DNA from: Pseudomonadota bacterium
GTDB lineage: Bacteria; Pseudomonadota; Gammaproteobacteria; Xanthomonadales; Xanthomonadaceae
Direction: 5' to 3'
Assembly (NCBI GenBank): GCA_023419315.1
Contig: JAEZYE010000015.1
Coordinates: 34,731-98,730 of the forward strand
Length of the DNA stretch: 64,000 nucleotides
Part shown: piece after piece, positions 8,530 to 16,464 of the stretch
Numbering within the stretch: the stretch's first letter is position 1
How the letters are laid out: every line of letters starts with the position of its first letter
Position numbers and translations under genes: made by a program
Notes under the pieces: model-generated
The model's database searches: none
What the model saw: only the letters and a program-made list of their open reading frames with translations
What the model was told of the DNA's origin: nothing

Positions 8530-8877
8530 ATGTTGATCGCCGCATGCCTCAGCGCCGTCGTCGCGCTGCTGCACCTGTATTTTCTCGTGCTGGAAATGTT
8601 CCTGTGGACGCATCCGATCGGCCTGCGAACGTTTCGCAACACACCGGAGAAAGCGCAGATGACGCGCGTGCTCGCCGCCAACCAGGGGCTCTACAACGGC
8701 TTCCTGGCGGCGGGATTGATCTGGGGCCTGGCGACGGCGCAGTGGGCCGTCGTGGGCTTTTTCCTGCTCTGCGTGATCGTCGCGGCGCTGTACGGTGCGT
8801 GGAGCGTCAGCCGCCGCATCTTCTTCGTACAGGGATTGCCGGCAGTGGCGGCTCTGGCGGCGATGCTGCTGGACTGA
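8530..8877 (+). CDS. DUF1304-family small membrane protein
   Basis: The 115-residue protein has four hydrophobic helices and matches the DUF1304 pattern (HLYFLVLEMFLW near the start, NQGLYNGFLAAGL in the middle). Its function is unknown. GAGGAAG at 8518-8524 is a good ribosome-binding site for the ATG at 8530. It follows the transporter by 85 bases and may be cotranscribed with it. Confidence 0.85.
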   Translation: MLIAACLSAVVALLHLYFLVLEMFLWTHPIGLRTFRNTPEKAQMTRVLAANQGLYNGFLAAGLIWGLATAQWAVVGFFLLCVIVAALYGAWSVSRRIFFVQGLPAVAALAAMLLD

Positions 8878-8889
8878 TCCGGCGATCAG
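8874..8889. other. Hairpin formed by two convergent stop codons
   Basis: CTGATC (8874-8879) and GATCAG (8884-8889) form a perfect 6-bp stem around CGGC. The stem contains the TGA of the DUF1304 gene and, on the other strand, the TGA of the DUF4442 gene. It has no T tract, so any terminator role is weak. Confidence 0.45.
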
Positions 8890-9365
8890 GCGGCCCGGGA
8901 CGCCCGCGGCGACACCCACATGCCGATGCTGGCGCGAAACACGGCTTCGCCCTGCGCATTGCTGATCACCACGTCCATGGGCAGTTCGTAGCCGGTCGGC
9001 GCCTCGTACGGCGCAAACGAAGGCGTGGCGACCGCATGCATCGTGCCGACCGCCTTCTTCAGGTATTCCACCTTCATTCCCTTCGGTATCCAGCGCATCG
9101 AGCCTGGAATGCTGACATCCGTGGTGAGCCCGCCGATGAATTCGGCCAGGTTGCACAGCGCGATCGCATGCACGGTTCCGAGGTGGTTCGTCACGCTGCG
9201 GCGATGGCGGATCGAGGCTTCACCACGTTGCGGTTCCAGCCGGAGGATGCGCGGGCGAATGCTGGCGAAGTAGGGCGCCTTGAAGCAGATCAAGCGCGAG
9301 AACAGCCAGCCGCCGAATGGGTGCCGTGACAGCCTGCGATACAGCGACAAAACCTGGTGGCTCAT
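8886..9365 (-). CDS. DUF4442-family hotdog-fold (thioesterase-like) protein
   Basis: The 159-residue protein fits the DUF4442 hotdog-fold group related to acyl-CoA thioesterases, with the helix segment NHLGTVHAIALCNLAEFIGG typical of the fold. Activity on an acyl-CoA is inferred. GGAG about 7 bases upstream fixes the ATG at 9365. It lies 62 bases downstream of fadE on the same strand, so it is probably the third gene of the hydrolase-fadE transcript, which fits a role in fatty-acid turnover. Confidence 0.82.
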   Translation of the reverse strand: MSHQVLSLYRRLSRHPFGGWLFSRLICFKAPYFASIRPRILRLEPQRGEASIRHRRSVTNHLGTVHAIALCNLAEFIGGLTTDVSIPGSMRWIPKGMKVEYLKKAVGTMHAVATPSFAPYEAPTGYELPMDVVISNAQGEAVFRASIGMWVSPRASRAA

Positions 9366-9427
9366 CGGGATCTCCATGGAAAGACGGCGGACCGGAGTCC
9401 GCCGTCGCAAGGCCGCTGCACCGTGGG

Positions 9428-11902
9428 TCAGGCGGCTGCGCGCGAACCGCTCGTGCGTTCCCGGTCGTAGTAGCTTGCAGCACGCAGTTCGTCGGATTCG
9501 AAATCGTCGACGGTGATCGTGTCCAGCGTCATCGTACGCAGTTCTTCCAGTTGTTTGCGCTCGTCGGCGGTGATCCAGCCCTCCGCAACGGCTTCGTCCA
9601 ACTGGCTGTCGAAGTCGAGCGCTTCGATGCCCTTGGTCTTGAGCGCCTTGAGGAACTTGCGTTCCACCGGCTCGGCCAGCACGGCCTTGGCGAGGTAGCT
9701 GTTGATGCGGCCAGCCGGATTGTTCTCGCATGGCGTGGTGAACACGCCCTTGGCGAGGCGGTCGCGTGCTTCGTTCGGCGTCATCAACAACGCAGCCGCG
9801 CGATGGCTCAGGCGGTCGCCCGGCGCTTCGGCACGGCGGCCCCACGGGAAGATCAACACCCACATCAACCAGCCGACCGGACGGATCGGGAAGTTGCGCA
9901 GCGCGGCCGACAGCGCCAGTTCCATCTGGTGCACGCTGTCGTGGAAGGCCCACGCCAGCAGCGTGCGATCCGAAGCCGGCGCACCTTCGTCGTGATAGCG
10001 CTTGAGCATCGCGCTGGTCATGTACAGATGGCTCAGCACATCGCCGAGACGGCCGGACAGCGATTCCTTGAACTTCAGCTTGCCGCCGAGCATCAGCATC
10101 GACACGTCGGCCATCAGCGCCAGGTTGGCGGAATAGCGATCCAGCTTGCGGAAGAAGCGACGGGTGTAGTCATCGCCCGGCGCGCTGCCGAAGCGCGAAG
10201 CGGTCAGGCCGAACCAGAAGGAGCGGACCGCGTTGGAAATCGCGAAGCCGATATGGCCGAACAGATTGCGATCGAATTCATCGGTGCCGGCGCGCGTGTC
10301 CGGGTTCTGCGCCGCCTTCATTTCCTTCAGCACCCACGGATGGCACAGGATGGCGCCCTGGCCGAAGATCAACAGGCTGCGCGTCATGATGTTCGCGCCT
10401 TCCACCGTGATGGCGATCGGCGACGCCTGCCAGGCGCGGCCGACGAAGTTGCGCGGCCCGAGGATGATGCCCTTGCCGCCGACCACGTCCATCACGTCCT
10501 TGACCACTTCGCGGCTCATCGTCGTGCAGTGGTACTTGGCGATGGCCGACGGCACGGCCGGCTTTTCGCCACGATCCACCGCGGCGGCGGTGGCCTGCGA
10601 CAGCGCACTGATTGCATAGGACTTGCCGGCGATGCGCGCCAGTGCTTCCTCGACGCCTTCGAAGCGGCCGACCGACAGGCCGAACTGCTTGCGGATGCGC
10701 GCGTACGCGCCGGTCACCACGGCACCCATCTTGGCGCCGCCGCTTGCCGTCGACGGCAGCGTGATCGAGCGGCCGATCGACAGGCATTCGCTGAGCATGC
10801 GCCAGCCTTCGCCGATGCCCTTTTCCTCGCCGATGATCTGCGACAGCGGCAGGAACACCTCCTGACCGCGCACGGGACCGTTCTGGAACGGCGAATTGAG
10901 CGGGAAGTGGCGGCGTCCGACTTCGACGCCGGGCGTTTCGCGCGGCATCAGCGCCAGCGTGATGCCGAGATCGCGCTGATCGCCCAGCAGGCCGTCCGGG
11001 TCATACATGCGGAAGGCCAGGCCGATGATGCTGGCGACCGGCGCCAGGGTGATGTAGCGCTTGTCGAAGGTGAGCTTGATGCCGACGACCTTGGCGCCGT
11101 TCCATTCGCCTTCGCAGACGATGCCGTAGTCCGGAATCGACGTCGCATCGGAACCGGCGAACGGGCCGGTGAGACCGAAACACGGGACTTCGCGACCATC
11201 AGCCAAGCGCGGCAGATAGTGGTCCTTCTGCGACTGCGTGCCGTAGTGCATCAGCAGTTCGCCCGGGCCGAGCGAGTTGGGCACGCCGACGGTGGAGCTC
11301 ACGACGCTCGAAATGGACGCCAGTTTCTGGATGACCTTGTGGTGCGCCAGCGCGGAGAAACCCAGGCCGCCATATTCCTTCGGGATGATCATTCCGAAGA
11401 ACTTGTTCTTCTTGATGAAATCCCACATTTCCGGCGGCAGATCCGCATGGACGTGGGTGATTTCCCAATCGTTGGTCATGCGGCAGAGCTCTTCCACCGG
11501 ACCATCGAGGAACGCCTGCTCTTCGGCTGTCAGTTCCGGCCGGGGCTGGGAGAGCAGCTGATCCCAATCCGGATCACCGGAGAACAACTGGCCTTCGAAA
11601 CCCACGGAGCCGGATTCGAGTGCAATGCGCTCGGTCTGCGACAGCGGCGGCAGGATGCGGCGATAGAAGCCCAGCAGCGGTGCCGTGATCAGCGGCTTGC
11701 GGATGAACGGCAGCAGCAGCGGCACGGCGATGAGCGCCACGATGGCGGCGGCGATCAGCGTCGCCGTCGGATTCGCCCCGAGCAGCCAGCACGCCACCAG
11801 CAGCGTGGCGGTGATCGCGGCCCAGTAGGCCAGGCGCAACCGATGGTAGGCAGCGAAAGCGCCCGCCAGCAGCAAGGCGAGGAAGGGGGCGAGGATGCTC
11901 AT
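9428..11902 (-). CDS. fadE: Acyl-CoA dehydrogenase FadE, membrane-anchored long form
   Basis: This 824-residue protein is the FAD-dependent enzyme that makes the first double bond in fatty-acid beta-oxidation. It has the FadE layout: N-terminal hydrophobic helices (about residues 1-65), then the acyl-CoA dehydrogenase N-terminal, middle (CFGLTGPFAGSDA) and C-terminal domains, plus the extra C-terminal extension. The length is close to that of E. coli FadE. The ATG at 11902 overlaps the stop of the upstream hydrolase (ATGA), so the two are translationally coupled. The operon is likely under the divergent TetR-family regulator. Confidence 0.95.
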   Translation of the reverse strand: MSILAPFLALLLAGAFAAYHRLRLAYWAAITATLLVACWLLGANPTATLIAAAIVALIAVPLLLPFIRKPLITAPLLGFYRRILPPLSQTERIALESGSVGFEGQLFSGDPDWDQLLSQPRPELTAEEQAFLDGPVEELCRMTNDWEITHVHADLPPEMWDFIKKNKFFGMIIPKEYGGLGFSALAHHKVIQKLASISSVVSSTVGVPNSLGPGELLMHYGTQSQKDHYLPRLADGREVPCFGLTGPFAGSDATSIPDYGIVCEGEWNGAKVVGIKLTFDKRYITLAPVASIIGLAFRMYDPDGLLGDQRDLGITLALMPRETPGVEVGRRHFPLNSPFQNGPVRGQEVFLPLSQIIGEEKGIGEGWRMLSECLSIGRSITLPSTASGGAKMGAVVTGAYARIRKQFGLSVGRFEGVEEALARIAGKSYAISALSQATAAAVDRGEKPAVPSAIAKYHCTTMSREVVKDVMDVVGGKGIILGPRNFVGRAWQASPIAITVEGANIMTRSLLIFGQGAILCHPWVLKEMKAAQNPDTRAGTDEFDRNLFGHIGFAISNAVRSFWFGLTASRFGSAPGDDYTRRFFRKLDRYSANLALMADVSMLMLGGKLKFKESLSGRLGDVLSHLYMTSAMLKRYHDEGAPASDRTLLAWAFHDSVHQMELALSAALRNFPIRPVGWLMWVLIFPWGRRAEAPGDRLSHRAAALLMTPNEARDRLAKGVFTTPCENNPAGRINSYLAKAVLAEPVERKFLKALKTKGIEALDFDSQLDEAVAEGWITADERKQLEELRTMTLDTITVDDFESDELRAASYYDRERTSGSRAAA

Positions 11903-12861
11903 GGGCGTACTCCGGTTGCGGTTCCGCCTGCGGCGGAGGGTTCGGTTGGGTCAGGCATGAAGAGGGAAGAATCCGACCGCAGCTCGGCAAGATACTCGAG
12001 TACGGTTGCGGTGAATGTGTCGTTGTCGTCGCCGGCCACCATGTGCGTGGCCTCCGGAAGATGCACGTGATCGGCGTGTGGCACCCGCGTGCGGAACTCT
12101 TCGACGGTACGCTCGGAGACCAGATCACTGCGCCCGCCGCTGATCAGCAGCACGGGACAGCGAACGCGGCTGGCGGCGTCGGCGATGGCGTCCTGGTGCT
12201 GTTCGCTGTCGCGCGCGAGTTCGTCGATCAAACGAGGATCCCAATGCCAGCGCCAGCGGCCGTCATCGCCACGGCGAAGCAGTTCGCCGAGTTCTTCCGG
12301 TGACTTGCGCGTCTTGCGATGCGGGAGATATGCGGCAATCGAATCGCTCGCATGTTGCAGCGAGTCGAAACCGTCCGGGAAGGCGGTCATGAAACCGAGG
12401 ATGCGCTGCAGGCCCGCCGACTCCCAGCGCGGCGTGATGTCGACGAGCACCATGGCGCTGAACAGCCCGGGCCAGCGCGATTCGGCCATCAGCCCGAACA
12501 GGCCGCCCATCGACGCGCCGATGAGCACCGGAGCCTGCGGCTGTGCGCCCGCGACGATGATCAGATCATCGGCAAACTGCTCGCCTTCATACGGCGTGCG
12601 CTCGGCATTCCGTTGCGAGTCGCCGTGGCCGCGCGCGTCATACGAGATGCCTGGATAACCCCGGGCGGCCAGCAATCGTGCCGTCCGCGACCACGCATGC
12701 CGCGTCTGGCCGAAGCCGTGCGTGTAAATCAGGGCGGCGTCACTCTGGAGTGCGGACGCGGGGGCGAAACGTTCCCCCGCCAGACGCGCGCCCGACGCGC
12801 CCGTCAGCGACACGCGTTCGCTTGAAACAGGCACGAGGGCAGAGGGAGGAATGGAAACCAT
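11899..12861 (-). CDS. Alpha/beta hydrolase, first gene of the fadE operon
   Basis: The 320-residue alpha/beta hydrolase has an oxyanion block YTHGFGQTRHAW, nucleophile elbow GASMGG and a C-terminal THMVAGDDND segment carrying the catalytic His. An esterase, lipase or thioesterase role is inferred from its coupling to fadE. The ATG at 12861 has no ribosome-binding site and lies about where the predicted promoter would start transcription, so the mRNA may be leaderless. An operator-like inverted repeat covers the start codon. Confidence 0.88.
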   Translation of the reverse strand: MVSIPPSALVPVSSERVSLTGASGARLAGERFAPASALQSDAALIYTHGFGQTRHAWSRTARLLAARGYPGISYDARGHGDSQRNAERTPYEGEQFADDLIIVAGAQPQAPVLIGASMGGLFGLMAESRWPGLFSAMVLVDITPRWESAGLQRILGFMTAFPDGFDSLQHASDSIAAYLPHRKTRKSPEELGELLRRGDDGRWRWHWDPRLIDELARDSEQHQDAIADAASRVRCPVLLISGGRSDLVSERTVEEFRTRVPHADHVHLPEATHMVAGDDNDTFTATVLEYLAELRSDSSLFMPDPTEPSAAGGTATGVRP

Positions 12862-12898
12862 ACGGTCTAGTATGGGTTTTCGCTTTTAGAGTAGTCAA
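12858..12898 (-). promoter_or_regulatory. Promoter and inverted-repeat operator of the hydrolase-fadE operon
   Basis: On the minus strand TTGACT (12898-12893) and CATACT (12874-12869) are separated by 18 bases and point at the ATG at 12861. An inverted repeat CCATAC-N6-GTATGG (12858-12875) covers the -10 box and the start codon, a position where a bound TetR dimer would block transcription. Confidence 0.6.
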
Positions 12899-12986
12899 TC
12901 GGCACGACGCCGAAACCGGCGTTGCCAAGCAATTGATTCTTCGAAAGAAGTGCTGCGGCGCAGCAAACGTACCGCCACACACCCGG

Positions 12987-12996
12987 CCGTATGGTT
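12987..12996. promoter_or_regulatory. Second copy of the operator half-site in front of tetR
   Basis: CCGTATGGTT here is the exact reverse complement of AACCATACGG at 12856-12865 in the fadE-operon operator. It lies 11 bases before the TetR gene start, which suggests that the regulator also controls itself. Confidence 0.5.
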
Positions 12997-13006
12997 AAAT
13001 GCGTTC

Positions 13007-13606
13007 ATGACCACGCCGACCCCCGAGACCGCCCCCGCGCCCCCGCAACGCAGCACCCGCCTGAGCGCGGATGATTGGGCGCAAGCTGCGCTGGATCTCA
13101 TCGCCGAACAGGGCGTTTCGGCCGTGGCGGTGGAACCGCTGGCGCGCCGGCTGGGCGTCACCAAAGGCAGCTTCTACTGGCATTTCCCTTCCCGTGATGC
13201 GCTGTTGCAGGCCGCGCTCGAACGATGGGAATCGGTCGAACAGGAAAGCGTGTTCGGCAGCCTGGAGGCGGTGCCGGATCCGCGTGAACGCTTGCGCGCG
13301 CTGTTCCGCCTGGTGGGCCACGAGGTCAAGCCGCACGTGATCTACAGCGAACTGTTGAAAGCGCTGGACCATCCCGCAGTGCAGCCGGTGATCGATCGCG
13401 TATCGCAGCGCCGCCTCGAATACCTGATGGCTTCGTTCCGCCAGGCCGGCCTGGGACGACAGGATTCCATCCATCGCGCGCGCCTCACGTATGCCGCCTA
13501 CGTCGGATTCCTCCAGCTGTCACTGCAATTGCAGCAGCCGCGCATGACGCATGAAGAGTTCGAGGCCTATCTCGAACATGTCATCTCGACGCTGATTCCG
13601 GTCTAG
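13007..13606 (+). CDS. TetR/AcrR-family transcriptional regulator
   Basis: The 199-residue regulator has an N-terminal TetR helix-turn-helix (about residues 38-60, ending in the typical KGSFYWHFPSRDAL) and a C-terminal ligand domain. It is divergent from the hydrolase-fadE operon, so it is probably its repressor with an acyl-CoA or fatty acid as inducer, as known for FadR-like TetR proteins; this is inferred from position. The ATG at 13007 is preferred over the upstream frame opening at 12950, which would add a basic tail ahead of the HTH. Its stop overlaps the stop of the convergent gene. Confidence 0.9.
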   Translation: MTTPTPETAPAPPQRSTRLSADDWAQAALDLIAEQGVSAVAVEPLARRLGVTKGSFYWHFPSRDALLQAALERWESVEQESVFGSLEAVPDPRERLRALFRLVGHEVKPHVIYSELLKALDHPAVQPVIDRVSQRRLEYLMASFRQAGLGRQDSIHRARLTYAAYVGFLQLSLQLQQPRMTHEEFEAYLEHVISTLIPV

Positions 13607-14037
13607 TCGTCCGCGGATGTTCTCGCTGCGAGCCCGCTCGCGGTGCGACGCATTTCGCTGAGCCGCACGATGACGTAGGCAAGCAGTGCGACGACGAAGA
13701 ACACCAGCAGCATCCATGCGATGCCCTGCAGGGTTTCGATGACGGTGCGATAGACCTCCAGCAGCCAGCGTTCAGGGGTCAATGCGATGATCCGCGCCTT
13801 CTCCGGTTCAACCCATTGCGGTGCGGTGATGTAGCGCTCCAGTTCGTGGATGCGGACACCGGACGAGATTCCGACGACGAGGATCGCGAACTTCATGTAC
13901 TTGAGCCAGGCGCTGCTGATGCCATCAGCGATGATCCGCTCGAGGATCCGGGCGATGGGCGAGGCGAACGCGCGCGAGACCAGCCAGGACACCAAGGCGG
14001 ACAACAGCAGCGTGACAGCGAGCAGGGCAACAAACAT
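13603..14037 (-). CDS. Small two-helix membrane protein of unknown function
   Basis: I do not recognise this 144-residue protein. It has one hydrophobic segment at the N-terminus (about residues 2-20) and another near the C-terminus (about 105-125), with a helical, charged middle. GAGGAG 8 bases upstream supports the ATG at 14037; the open frame runs further upstream, but that extension is Arg/Pro/His-rich and not protein-like. The stop codon overlaps that of the TetR gene on the other strand inside CTAG. Confidence 0.7.
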   Translation of the reverse strand: MFVALLAVTLLLSALVSWLVSRAFASPIARILERIIADGISSAWLKYMKFAILVVGISSGVRIHELERYITAPQWVEPEKARIIALTPERWLLEVYRTVIETLQGIAWMLLVFFVVALLAYVIVRLSEMRRTASGLAARTSADD

Positions 14038-14398
14038 CTGAGGGCTCCTCAACCGGGACCGGGGGCGGGCTTGCGAGTGACCGTTCCGCCATTCGACCTG
14101 ATTGGCGATGTAGCCGGCGTGATCGAGATAGCGGTAAATCGGGCGCAGGGTGGTGACCGGATGGTGACCGGACCGCCGGGTCGGAATGGGGGCTCGGTGA
14201 AAGCGACGTGACCTGGGCTGACCGAACTCAGCGCGGAGGCGCGGGTGGACGCAGCGCTTCATCCCGTACCGCCGCGCCAGATCTGAGTCATTCATTCCGG
14301 TTGCGTCCGCGCACCCTCGGGCCGCTTTTCGATCGGCTCAGCCGGTGCTGTCCTGCGCTCTGCCTGTCTGGCGTTCTTCTCGTCAGCGGGACAGGACA
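14038..14398. other. Intergenic region upstream of pckG
   Basis: No gene is seen in this 361-base gap between the divergent membrane-protein and pckG genes. The only structure I notice is a tandem 11-base repeat TGGTGACCGGA at 14151-14161 and 14162-14172. Confidence 0.5.
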
Positions 14399-14431
14399 TT
14401 GGTATCATTTTGGTCTCATTTACCCGAGGGG
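14399..14431 (+). promoter_or_regulatory. Direct repeats, -10-like box and ribosome-binding site of pckG
   Basis: Two 11-base direct repeats, TTGGTATCATT (14399-14409) and TTGGTCTCATT (14410-14420), lie head to tail one helical turn apart just before pckG. The first includes a possible -10 box TATCAT. GAGGGG at 14426-14431 is the ribosome-binding site for the ATG at 14437. Confidence 0.45.
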
Positions 14432-14436
14432 CAGGC

Positions 14437-16260
14437 ATGAACGCAGCGGTCGACCTATTCAATGGAACGGATTCCCCGGCCAGCCGGTTGGAGACCCTCA
14501 ATGCCTGGGTGGCCGAAGTCGCCGCCCTGACACGGCCCGACGCCGTCCACTGGTGCGATGGCAGCGATGCGGAAAACGCCGCGCTGATCGCAAAGATGCA
14601 GGCCGACGGCACGCTGCTGCCATTGAACCGGGAAACCCATCCGCACAGTTGGCTGCACCGCTCGCATCCGGGCGATGTCGCGCGCGTGGAGCACCTGACC
14701 TTCGTGTGCACGCCAGACCGCGACGACGCCGGGCCCAACAACCACTGGATGGCGCCGGACGAAGCGCACGCGAAAATGGACGCGCTGTTCGACGGATGCA
14801 TGCGCGGGCGCACGCTGTATGTGGTGCCGTACTGCATGGGCCCCATCGATTCACCGCTGGCGCGCTGCGGCGTGGAGATCACCGACTCGCCTTACGTGGT
14901 GGCGAACATGCGGATCATGACGCGCATGGGTGCGCCCGCGCTGGCGCGCATCGAACGCGAAGGGCTGGAACGCCAGGCACGAGGTGAAGCGCCGACCTTC
15001 GTCAGGGGGCTGCATTCGATCGGCGAACTCGATCCCGAGCGCCGTTTCATCATGCATTTCCCGGAAGAACTGACGATCAAAAGCTTCGGCTCCGGCTACG
15101 GCGGCAATGCACTGCTGGGCAAGAAATGCCATGCGCTGCGCATCGCATCGCATCAGGCACGCCGTGAAGGCTGGCTTGCCGAGCACATGCTGATTGTCGG
15201 CATCGAAAATCCGCAGGGCGAAACGCATTACATCGCGGCCGCATTTCCATCAGCCTGCGGCAAGACCAACCTTGCCATGCTGATCCCGCCGGAAGGCTAT
15301 CGCGCGCGCGGCTGGAAGGTATGGACGGTCGGCGACGACATCTGCTGGATGCGTCCCGGCCCCGATGGACGTCTGTACGCCATTAATCCGGAGGCGGGAT
15401 TCTTCGGCGTCGCGCCCGGCACTTCCGATAGTTCGAATCCGAACGCATTGGCGACGATCAGCCACCACACGATTTTCACCAACGTCGCTGTGACCGATGA
15501 TCAGGAGCCGTGGTGGGAAGGACTGGACGGCCGCACCCCCGCGCTGGACTGGCAGGGCCGACGTTACTCACCGGAAAATGGCCCGGCGGCGCATCCGAAT
15601 TCGCGCTTCACGGTCTCTGCGCGGCAATGCCCCAGCTACTCCGCGCGCGCGGAAGATCCGCAAGGCGTGCCGATTTCAGCGATCGTATTCGGTGGCCGGC
15701 GCGCCTCGCTGGTGCCACTGGTGTTCGAAGCACGCGACTGGACGCATGGCGTGCTGATCGGCGCCGCGATGGGTTCGGAAACCACCGCAGCCGCGACGGG
15801 AGCCGTCGGCGTGATGCGACGTGATCCGATGGCGATGAAACCCTTCTGCGGCTACAACTTCGCGGACTACTTCGCGCACTGGCTGTCTTTCGATCAGGAC
15901 GATGCGCGCCTGCCGAAAATCTTCCACGTCAACTGGTTCCGCAAGGGCGACGATGGTGGCTTCCTGTGGCCGGGCTTCGGTGAAAACCTGCGCGTGCTGG
16001 AATGGATGATCGAACGCGTGAAAGGAAACTTCGGCTCACGTGAAACCGCGATTGGTCATCTCCCCGTGGAAGGTGACTTGAACGTGGAAGGCCTCGGGTT
16101 GGGCGCAGAGGCAACCGAAAAACTCTTCGGTGTGGATGAGGCCGGCTGGCGTGCCGAAGTCGCCAGCATCGGCGAATATCTCGAAGAGTTCGGGAGCAGG
16201 ATGCCCGCTTCGCTGAAGGCTGAACAAGAGCGCATCCAGCGGGCGCTGAGCAGCGACTGA
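14437..16260 (+). CDS. pckG: Phosphoenolpyruvate carboxykinase (GTP)
   Basis: This 607-residue enzyme converts oxaloacetate and GTP to phosphoenolpyruvate, CO2 and GDP, the first committed step of gluconeogenesis. The length and the P-loop block FPSACGKTNLAML (residues 270-282) with the reactive Cys274 show the GTP-dependent rather than the ATP-dependent family. The guanine/metal-binding segments FGGRRASLVPLV and KPFCGYNFADYF are also intact. The ATG at 14437 has GAGGGG five bases upstream; a TTG at 14410 lies within the direct repeats and is unlikely. A terminator follows at 16278. Confidence 0.97.
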   Translation: MNAAVDLFNGTDSPASRLETLNAWVAEVAALTRPDAVHWCDGSDAENAALIAKMQADGTLLPLNRETHPHSWLHRSHPGDVARVEHLTFVCTPDRDDAGPNNHWMAPDEAHAKMDALFDGCMRGRTLYVVPYCMGPIDSPLARCGVEITDSPYVVANMRIMTRMGAPALARIEREGLERQARGEAPTFVRGLHSIGELDPERRFIMHFPEELTIKSFGSGYGGNALLGKKCHALRIASHQARREGWLAEHMLIVGIENPQGETHYIAAAFPSACGKTNLAMLIPPEGYRARGWKVWTVGDDICWMRPGPDGRLYAINPEAGFFGVAPGTSDSSNPNALATISHHTIFTNVAVTDDQEPWWEGLDGRTPALDWQGRRYSPENGPAAHPNSRFTVSARQCPSYSARAEDPQGVPISAIVFGGRRASLVPLVFEARDWTHGVLIGAAMGSETTAAATGAVGVMRRDPMAMKPFCGYNFADYFAHWLSFDQDDARLPKIFHVNWFRKGDDGGFLWPGFGENLRVLEWMIERVKGNFGSRETAIGHLPVEGDLNVEGLGLGAEATEKLFGVDEAGWRAEVASIGEYLEEFGSRMPASLKAEQERIQRALSSD

Positions 16261-16277
16261 GCAGCCCTGTTCAGACT

Positions 16278-16307
16278 GGGTTACGCGGCCAAGGCGTAAC
16301 CCGAGTT
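16278..16307 (+). terminator. Hairpin terminator after pckG
   Basis: A perfect 9-bp stem GGGTTACGC (16278-16286) / GCGTAACCC (16294-16302) is followed by GAGTTTT. The T tract is short, so termination may be partial. Confidence 0.7.
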
Positions 16308-16361
16308 TTCACAATTACGGTAACTTGTTGATTTTAAAGGGGCGCGAACTCTTCCGCACAG

Positions 16362-16381
16362 GTAAAATTTGCGTTACTCTC
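16362..16381 (+). promoter_or_regulatory. Promoter-like motif, copy 1, upstream of the first receptor
   Basis: The sequence fits the consensus GTAAANNTTGCGTTAYYCTC shared with 21403-21422 and 21593-21612 with identical internal spacing. It lies 83 bases before the receptor start at 16465. Its repeated place in front of the two receptors suggests a promoter or an activator site. Confidence 0.6.
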
Positions 16382-16464
16382 TGTCTGTGCAGTAACTCAC
16401 ATTACTGCCCTTGCTGGCCCGGGGATGTGTTTCGGGCCGACTTAAAACCAGAGAGAGAGACCAC

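Noticed and set aside
9317..12070. A 917-codon open frame on the plus strand opposite fadE
   Set aside because: It is an antisense artefact of high-GC coding: rich in Arg, His, Gln and Ala, with no domain and no ribosome-binding site, while the minus strand encodes a complete FadE.
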